Assembly: GCA_027294185.1 (NCBI GenBank)
Contig: JAPUME010000220.1
Coordinates: 1-10,996 of the forward strand
Origin: Acidobacteriota bacterium
Lineage (GTDB): Bacteria; Acidobacteriota; Terriglobia; UBA7540; JAPUME01
Direction of reading: 5' to 3'
DNA length: 10,996 bases
Every line of letters starts with the position of its first letter. Positions within the stretch are counted from its first letter, which is position 1. This document shows, in pieces, positions 7,334 through 10,996 of this stretch. The position numbers and the translations under genes were made by a program. The notes under the pieces are model-generated. The model searched no databases, was not told the DNA's origin, and saw only the letters and a program-made list of their open reading frames with translations.

Positions 7334-7362
7334 AAGCTAGCACAGGGTCCTAACCTTGTCAA
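7334..7362 (-). promoter_or_regulatory. Predicted promoter of tldD-tldE
   Basis: On the minus strand, TTGACA (7357-7362, perfect consensus) is followed by a 17-bp spacer and TAGCTT (7334-7339). TGC directly precedes it, giving an extended -10 TGN motif that would compensate for the weak -10. The start site would lie near 7327, leaving a leader of about 70 nt before the ATG at 7256. This placement argues against the longer GTG-initiated version of tldD. Confidence 0.6.
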
Positions 7363-7406
7363 TTTCCCCGCTCCTGCCTGCGGGAGGAGAAAGACGACGG
7401 GATTTC

Positions 7407-7435
7407 TTGAAGAATTCGGCGGAGTTCAATAGAAT
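7407..7435 (+). promoter_or_regulatory. Predicted promoter of the parvulin lipoprotein gene
   Basis: TTGAAG (7407-7412, four of six), a 17-bp spacer, then TAGAAT (7430-7435, five of six). Transcription would begin near 7442, divergent from the tldD promoter about 45 bp away. The ATG at 7445 would then be almost at the transcript end, which favours the ATG at 7469, which has GGAGG at 7456-7460 with 8-nt spacing. Confidence 0.55.
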
Positions 7436-7468
7436 CCCAGAGTCATGAGTTATCCGGAGGGCAGGAAG

Positions 7469-8521
7469 ATGAATCGGAAATCGAGGAAGGTGGTCGAGTG
7501 CCTGACGCTCGCCTGGGTCATGGTGTGGCTCGGCTGCGCGATACCCTCCGAGAGGGAAATCTGGGCGGAGGTGAACGGGACGCCTATCTACCGCGAGGAC
7601 ACAGAAAAATTCTACCGGATTCTGCTGCTCCGAAACCTGGAGGCCAGAACGCTTGGAGAAGCTACGGGTTTCAAGTTGAGCATCCTGAACGAGATGATCT
7701 CAAACGAGATTCTGGTCCAGCAGGCGCACAGGTCAGGAATCCAGGTTTCCGAGGGGGACGTCGACGCCCGGCTCGCCGAGTTGCGCAGCCCGCAGGAGCC
7801 GGAAGAGTTTGCCGCCAAGCTTGCAGAACAAGGATTGACCGAGGACGAAGTCCGGACCGCCGTCAGAAGAAAACTCTATATCCAGGCTCTTCTCGAACGA
7901 GATATTACGTCCCAAATAACCGTTTCGGATGAAGAGGCCGCTGAATACTACAAGCGCAACGCGGAGCAGTTCAATGTTCCCGAGACCGAATACCACCTGT
8001 CGCAAATCCTGGTAACCCCTCGCAGCGACCCTCAGATTCACAATCTTAAGAATGACGATGCCAAGAGTGCGTCCGCCGCCTCGCAGAAGATTCGAGCCCT
8101 CCAGGCCCTGATCGAGGGAGGAGAGGAGTTTGCGATCGTGGCCGAGAATTATTCGGAAGACCCGAACACTTCCGCCGCGGGTGGGATTCTGGGTTACGTG
8201 CGCCCCTCTGCGCTCGACATCAGCCCGGAGCTGAGGCAGTTGAAGTCGGTGATCGAATCTCTCAAGGTAGGAGAGATTTCTCCGATCGTTCGAACCTCAC
8301 GTGGTTACTACCTGATGAAACTCCTCGAAAAGCAGGAGCCGGGCCAGCACGATCTCTCCGACCCGAATACGCGGGCAAACATCCAGCGCCTGCTCGAAAA
8401 TGAGAAGGAGCAGCTCCTGAAGACAGCCTACCTGGAGCAACTTCGCAACCGTGCCCAGGTCGAAAATCACCTGGCGCAGAAAGTTATCGATTCCCACGCG
8501 AATTGGGCGGAGATGAACTAG
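7469..8521 (+). CDS. SurA/PrsA-like parvulin-domain lipoprotein
   Basis: A 350-residue exported folding factor. The N-terminus has a basic region (NRKSRK), a hydrophobic core and WLGC ending at Cys23. This suggests a lipoprotein anchored after signal peptidase II cleavage, though Trp at -3 is unusual for a lipobox. Residues about 33-170 resemble the SurA N-terminal helical chaperone domain (VNGTPIYREDTEKF, LNEMISNEILVQQA). Residues 174-288 form a parvulin domain (YHLSQILV, FAIVAENYSEDPNTSAAGGILGY, VGEISPIVRTSRGYYLMKL). Both usual parvulin histidines are replaced: Gln179 where SurA has SHIL, and Tyr281 where it has G-F/Y-H. Prolyl isomerase activity may be weak or absent, with chaperone function remaining. 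GGAGG 8 nt upstream fixes the start at 7469, not 7445. The stop overlaps the convergent gene's stop in a shared CTAG. Confidence 0.88.
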   Translation: MNRKSRKVVECLTLAWVMVWLGCAIPSEREIWAEVNGTPIYREDTEKFYRILLLRNLEARTLGEATGFKLSILNEMISNEILVQQAHRSGIQVSEGDVDARLAELRSPQEPEEFAAKLAEQGLTEDEVRTAVRRKLYIQALLERDITSQITVSDEEAAEYYKRNAEQFNVPETEYHLSQILVTPRSDPQIHNLKNDDAKSASAASQKIRALQALIEGGEEFAIVAENYSEDPNTSAAGGILGYVRPSALDISPELRQLKSVIESLKVGEISPIVRTSRGYYLMKLLEKQEPGQHDLSDPNTRANIQRLLENEKEQLLKTAYLEQLRNRAQVENHLAQKVIDSHANWAEMN

Positions 8522-9060
8522 CTCTCCGGGGAATCCACTTCAAGCAGTTTTTCTCCGGTCTCCACCCTGTCGCCCTCTGACACCGAGATTTCCGCCACGC
8601 GCCCTTTTTGCGGGGCGGGAATTTCATTCTGCATCTTCATGGCTTCGATGACCACAAGACCTTCCCCGGCTTCCACCGCCTGACCCTTGTCGACCAGAAC
8701 GCGAGCGATTTTCCCCGGCATGGGAGCGCGAATCTCCTGTTTCCCCTCTGCGGGCGCTGTGAAAACGGAACGCGAACGTCGAACCCTCGGATCCGCAATC
8801 CCGATTTGAAACAGGTTCCCATCCACGAGGACCCGGTAACAGCTTGAATCGGTTTCGTCAGGCTCCAGGTGGGCCTCAAAAGATCTGCCATCCAACAGGA
8901 TCGAATAGACTCCGGGGCGCAACTCCACCCAGTCGGCCTCGACGGTTTGATCTCCCAGTTCGGCCCGTAGCGAGTTCTCTTCGATTTCCAGTTGCACGTC
9001 CATTTGCACGTGTGTGGGGTTGGAGGAGGAGCGGCCTTCGAGTTGGACCTGGAATTTCAT
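8518..9060 (-). CDS. Biotin carboxyl carrier protein of acyl-CoA carboxylase type
   Basis: A 180-residue protein with a C-terminal biotinyl domain (about 105-176): RAPMPGKIARVLV, then VIEAMKMQNEI with the biotin-accepting Lys142 in EAMKM, then the mirror half GRVAEISVSEGDRV. The first 100 residues are beta-rich and resemble the linker region between the biotin carboxylase and carrier domains of fused acyl-CoA carboxylase alpha subunits; this is inference. The ATG at 9060 overlaps the TGA of the biotin carboxylase gene (ATGA), and GGAGG lies 5 nt upstream, so the two should be translationally coupled. An in-frame upstream extension to 9180 reads through the end of the carboxylase gene and is unlikely. 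This is distinct from the accB product further upstream in the operon. Confidence 0.88.
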   Translation of the reverse strand: MKFQVQLEGRSSSNPTHVQMDVQLEIEENSLRAELGDQTVEADWVELRPGVYSILLDGRSFEAHLEPDETDSSCYRVLVDGNLFQIGIADPRVRRSRSVFTAPAEGKQEIRAPMPGKIARVLVDKGQAVEAGEGLVVIEAMKMQNEIPAPQKGRVAEISVSEGDRVETGEKLLEVDSPES

Positions 9061-10592
9061 CCTTTCCTCCACCCGGTCTTTTCGCCGCCGCGTCGCAGGA
9101 GAGCTTGCCGACCGGCCGTTTTCCATCTGCTTGCAGGGGTGAGGGGTGAGCGAACCGGAGCGGACTTCCTTCTCTTCCACGCGGCGAGGCAGGCTGCCAG
9201 CACCGCGATCTGCTCTTGAGTGCTTCCGGGTTTTCCGTCTTTCGATGTGTACTTTTCGAGCAGCGAATCCACGGAATGAGTATCAAATTTCCCGGCCTGA
9301 AACTCCGGTTGCTCGAGAACGAGCCGGAAGAAAGGCAGGTTGGTTTGGATGCCGTCCAGATGGTATTCCCCGAGGGCGCGCGACATGCGGGCGATGGCTT
9401 CTCTGCGGTCGGTTCCCCAGACGATGAGCTTCGAAAGCAGAGGATCGTATTCCAGGGGAACTCTCCACCCTTCATAGATCCCCGAATCTTCACGCACGCC
9501 GGGGCCGGAGGGCGTCCGCAACCGCGTAATAAGCCCCGGAGAAGGGAAAAAGTTGTTGGACGGGTCCTCGGCATAGAGACGGCATTCGAGCGCCGCTCCC
9601 CGCAGGCGGACGTCCTGCTGGCGAAGGGAGAGCTTCTCCCCGGCGGCAATCCGAAGCTGCTCTTTGACCAGATCGATTCCGACGACCATCTCCGTCACGG
9701 GATGTTCCACCTGCAGGCGCGTGTTCATCTCCAGGAAGTAGAAATTGCGTTTCCGGTCCATGAGAAACTCCACCGTGCCGGCGTTCGTATAACCGGCCAG
9801 CCGGGCGATGCGGACCGCCGAGCGGCCCATGGCACGGCGCATTTTCTCATCCACGACGGGGGAGGGGGACTCCTCCATCACCTTCTGGTGACGCCGTTGC
9901 AGGGAACACTCGCGCTCACCCAGATAGATCAGGTTTCCGTGATGGTCGCCGAGGACTTGGATTTCGATGTGGCGGGGCCGGTCGATGTATTTTTCAATAT
10001 AGATTCCCGGGTCGTTAAACGCGCTCAATGCCTCCGAGCGCGCCGTCTCGTAAGCCGACTCCAGTTCCCTGGCCGAAGTGAGCCGTCGCATCCCTTTCCC
10101 GCCCCCTCCGGCGGACGCCTTGAGCATCAACGGGTAGCCGATCTTTTTTGCCGCGACTTCTATTTCCTGAAACGAATCCAGACTTTCATAGGTGCCCGGA
10201 ACGACTTTGACCTTGGCCGCCCGCAAGGTGCGTCGTGAGGCGGTCTTCGATCCCATCAGCCGCATGGCTTCGGCGGTTGGACCGATAAAGGTCAGACCTG
10301 CCTTCACGCATGCTTCCTGAAAGTCCGGATTTTCCGCCAGGAATCCGTAGCCGGGATGGATTGCCTCCGCGCCGGAGCGGCGGGCGACCTCGATTATGCG
10401 GTCGATTCTCAGGTAACTCTCCGCCGCCGGTGCCGGGCCGATGGGGTAGGCTTCGTCGGCATAGAGGACGTGGAGCGAGGTGCGGTCCGCCTCGGAATAG
10501 ACGGCCACGGTGCGAATGCCCATTTCACGGCAGGCACGCATCACTCGCACGGCGATCTCGCCGCGATTCGCGACCAGAACTTTGCGAAACAT
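9057..10592 (-). CDS. accC: Biotin carboxylase subunit of acetyl-/acyl-CoA carboxylase
   Basis: A 511-residue ATP-grasp enzyme that carboxylates biotin on a carrier protein using ATP and bicarbonate. Visible motifs: VANRGEIAVRVMRA, HPGYGFLAEN (80-88), the ATP loop KASAGGGGKGM (Lys158), RHIEIQ (His208), Glu275, and EMNTRLQVEHPVTE with Glu288 and Arg292. It is about 60 residues longer than E. coli AccC. YDPLLSKL, FDTHSVDSLLEKY and a C-terminal SRWKTAGR block look more like the fused alpha subunits of acyl-CoA carboxylases than stand-alone AccC. The start ATG has GGAG 8 nt upstream. It lies 24 bp after accB and overlaps the second carrier gene by 4 bp. It may serve both carriers. The symbol reflects its position after accB; a propionyl- or methylcrotonyl-CoA carboxylase role is not excluded. 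Confidence 0.92.
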   Translation of the reverse strand: MFRKVLVANRGEIAVRVMRACREMGIRTVAVYSEADRTSLHVLYADEAYPIGPAPAAESYLRIDRIIEVARRSGAEAIHPGYGFLAENPDFQEACVKAGLTFIGPTAEAMRLMGSKTASRRTLRAAKVKVVPGTYESLDSFQEIEVAAKKIGYPLMLKASAGGGGKGMRRLTSARELESAYETARSEALSAFNDPGIYIEKYIDRPRHIEIQVLGDHHGNLIYLGERECSLQRRHQKVMEESPSPVVDEKMRRAMGRSAVRIARLAGYTNAGTVEFLMDRKRNFYFLEMNTRLQVEHPVTEMVVGIDLVKEQLRIAAGEKLSLRQQDVRLRGAALECRLYAEDPSNNFFPSPGLITRLRTPSGPGVREDSGIYEGWRVPLEYDPLLSKLIVWGTDRREAIARMSRALGEYHLDGIQTNLPFFRLVLEQPEFQAGKFDTHSVDSLLEKYTSKDGKPGSTQEQIAVLAACLAAWKRRKSAPVRSPLTPASRWKTAGRQALLRRGGEKTGWRKG

Positions 10593-10616
10593 AGTCCTGT
10601 CTCCGCCCGCGTCCGG

Positions 10617-10996
10617 CTAGGCCGGCGTGATCTTGAACAGCGGCTGCCCGTACTCGACAGACTGCGCGTTTTCGACCAGCACCGCGGCGATCACGCCGGT
10701 GTACTCGGCTTCGATTTCGTTCATCAGCTTCATCGCCTCGACGATGCATAGCACCTGGCCCTTTTCGATGTGGTTGCCCACCTCGACGAAGGGTTCGGCC
10801 TCAGGCCCGGGCGCGCGATAAAACGTGCCGACGAATGGAGACGAGACGATCTGGTACTTCCCGTTGCCCGACTCGGCCGGACCATCTTCGGCGTCGTCAG
10901 CATCGGATACGTCGGCCGATGGCGCGAGCGCTGCCGGCGGCAGGTGCATCGGCGCAGGAACCGCCATGGTGACCTGCTGGTGCACGTCGCGCCCAG
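10617..10996 (-). CDS. accB: Acetyl-CoA carboxylase biotin carboxyl carrier protein, partial (start outside window)
   Basis: The C-terminal 125 residues or so of AccB, open to the window edge, so the start lies beyond 10996. A Pro/Ala-rich and then acidic linker ([18 protein letters not shown]..., DADDAEDG) leads into the biotinyl domain: [25 protein letters not shown], then [13 protein letters not shown] with the biotinylated lysine, then the mirror half [23 protein letters not shown]. The thumb-type insertion (APGPEAEPF) is typical of AccB proper and is absent from the second carrier at 8518-9060. The product carries CO2 on biotin from the biotin carboxylase to the carboxyltransferase for malonyl-CoA synthesis. 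A GTG at 10985 is internal and not the start. accC follows 24 bp later. Confidence 0.95.
   Translation of the reverse strand, partial: GRDVHQQVTMAVPAPMHLPPAALAPSADVSDADDAEDGPAESGNGKYQIVSSPFVGTFYRAPGPEAEPFVEVGNHIEKGQVLCIVEAMKLMNEIEAEYTGVIAAVLVENAQSVEYGQPLFKITPA

Noticed and set aside
7257..7343. 29-residue N-terminal extension of TldD from a GTG at 7343
   Set aside because: A perfect TTGACA with extended -10 lies across it, so transcription would begin downstream; the shorter form matches the family length.
9061..9180. 40-residue extension of the second biotin carrier from 9180
   Set aside because: It would overlap the end of the biotin carboxylase gene by 120 bp, and its sequence is not family-like, whereas the ATG at 9060 has a strong ribosome binding site and the usual ATGA overlap.

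Overview
The window reads as an ordinary chromosomal housekeeping segment of a moderately GC-rich Gram-negative-type bacterium. I see no CRISPR array, prophage, transposase, toxin-antitoxin pair, tRNA or rRNA. The combination of genes (S21 beside a tandem zinc-ribbon protein, a DAHP synthase fused to prephenate dehydratase, a TldD/TldE pair, a SurA-like lipoprotein, accB-accC plus a second biotin carrier) would fit an uncultured Acidobacteriota-like lineage. That placement is inference from gene content only.

Layout. Positions 107-717 (minus): rpsU, then a small protein with two CxxC...CxxC zinc ribbons, with a sigma70-like promoter upstream of rpsU. Positions 718-1382: 665 bp without a convincing gene. 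It holds the rpsU promoter, several hairpins, a candidate promoter for the next gene and a terminator-like hairpin just upstream of that gene's ribosome binding site. Positions 1383-4055 (plus): a 620-residue fusion of type I DAHP synthase and prephenate dehydratase with a C-terminal ACT domain, followed after 63 bp by a YfcE-like metallophosphoesterase. Positions 4056-4375: a convergent gap nearly filled by a 275-bp element bounded by imperfect inverted repeats of 24-25 bp. Positions 4376-7256 (minus): tldD followed by tldE/pmbA, separated by 76 bp carrying five tandem 7-bp repeats. Positions 7257-7468: a divergent promoter region. Positions 7469-8521 (plus): a SurA/PrsA-like parvulin lipoprotein. 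Positions 8518-10996 (minus): accB (cut by the window edge), a biotin carboxylase, and a second biotin carrier protein coupled to it by an ATGA overlap.

How the genes work together. TldD and TldE are known to form one heteromeric metallopeptidase. The biotin carboxylase and the two carriers would carry out the first half-reaction of acetyl-CoA and/or acyl-CoA carboxylation; no carboxyltransferase gene is in the window. The fusion enzyme joins the entry step of the shikimate pathway to the phenylalanine branch and keeps phenylalanine-sensing ACT motifs, so it is likely feedback controlled.

The points most worth a second look are the DAHP synthase-prephenate dehydratase fusion and its leader hairpin, the inverted-repeat element in the convergent gap, the split acyl-CoA carboxylase alpha-like arrangement, and a parvulin domain lacking both usual active-site histidines. 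I did not find an obviously new multi-gene system.
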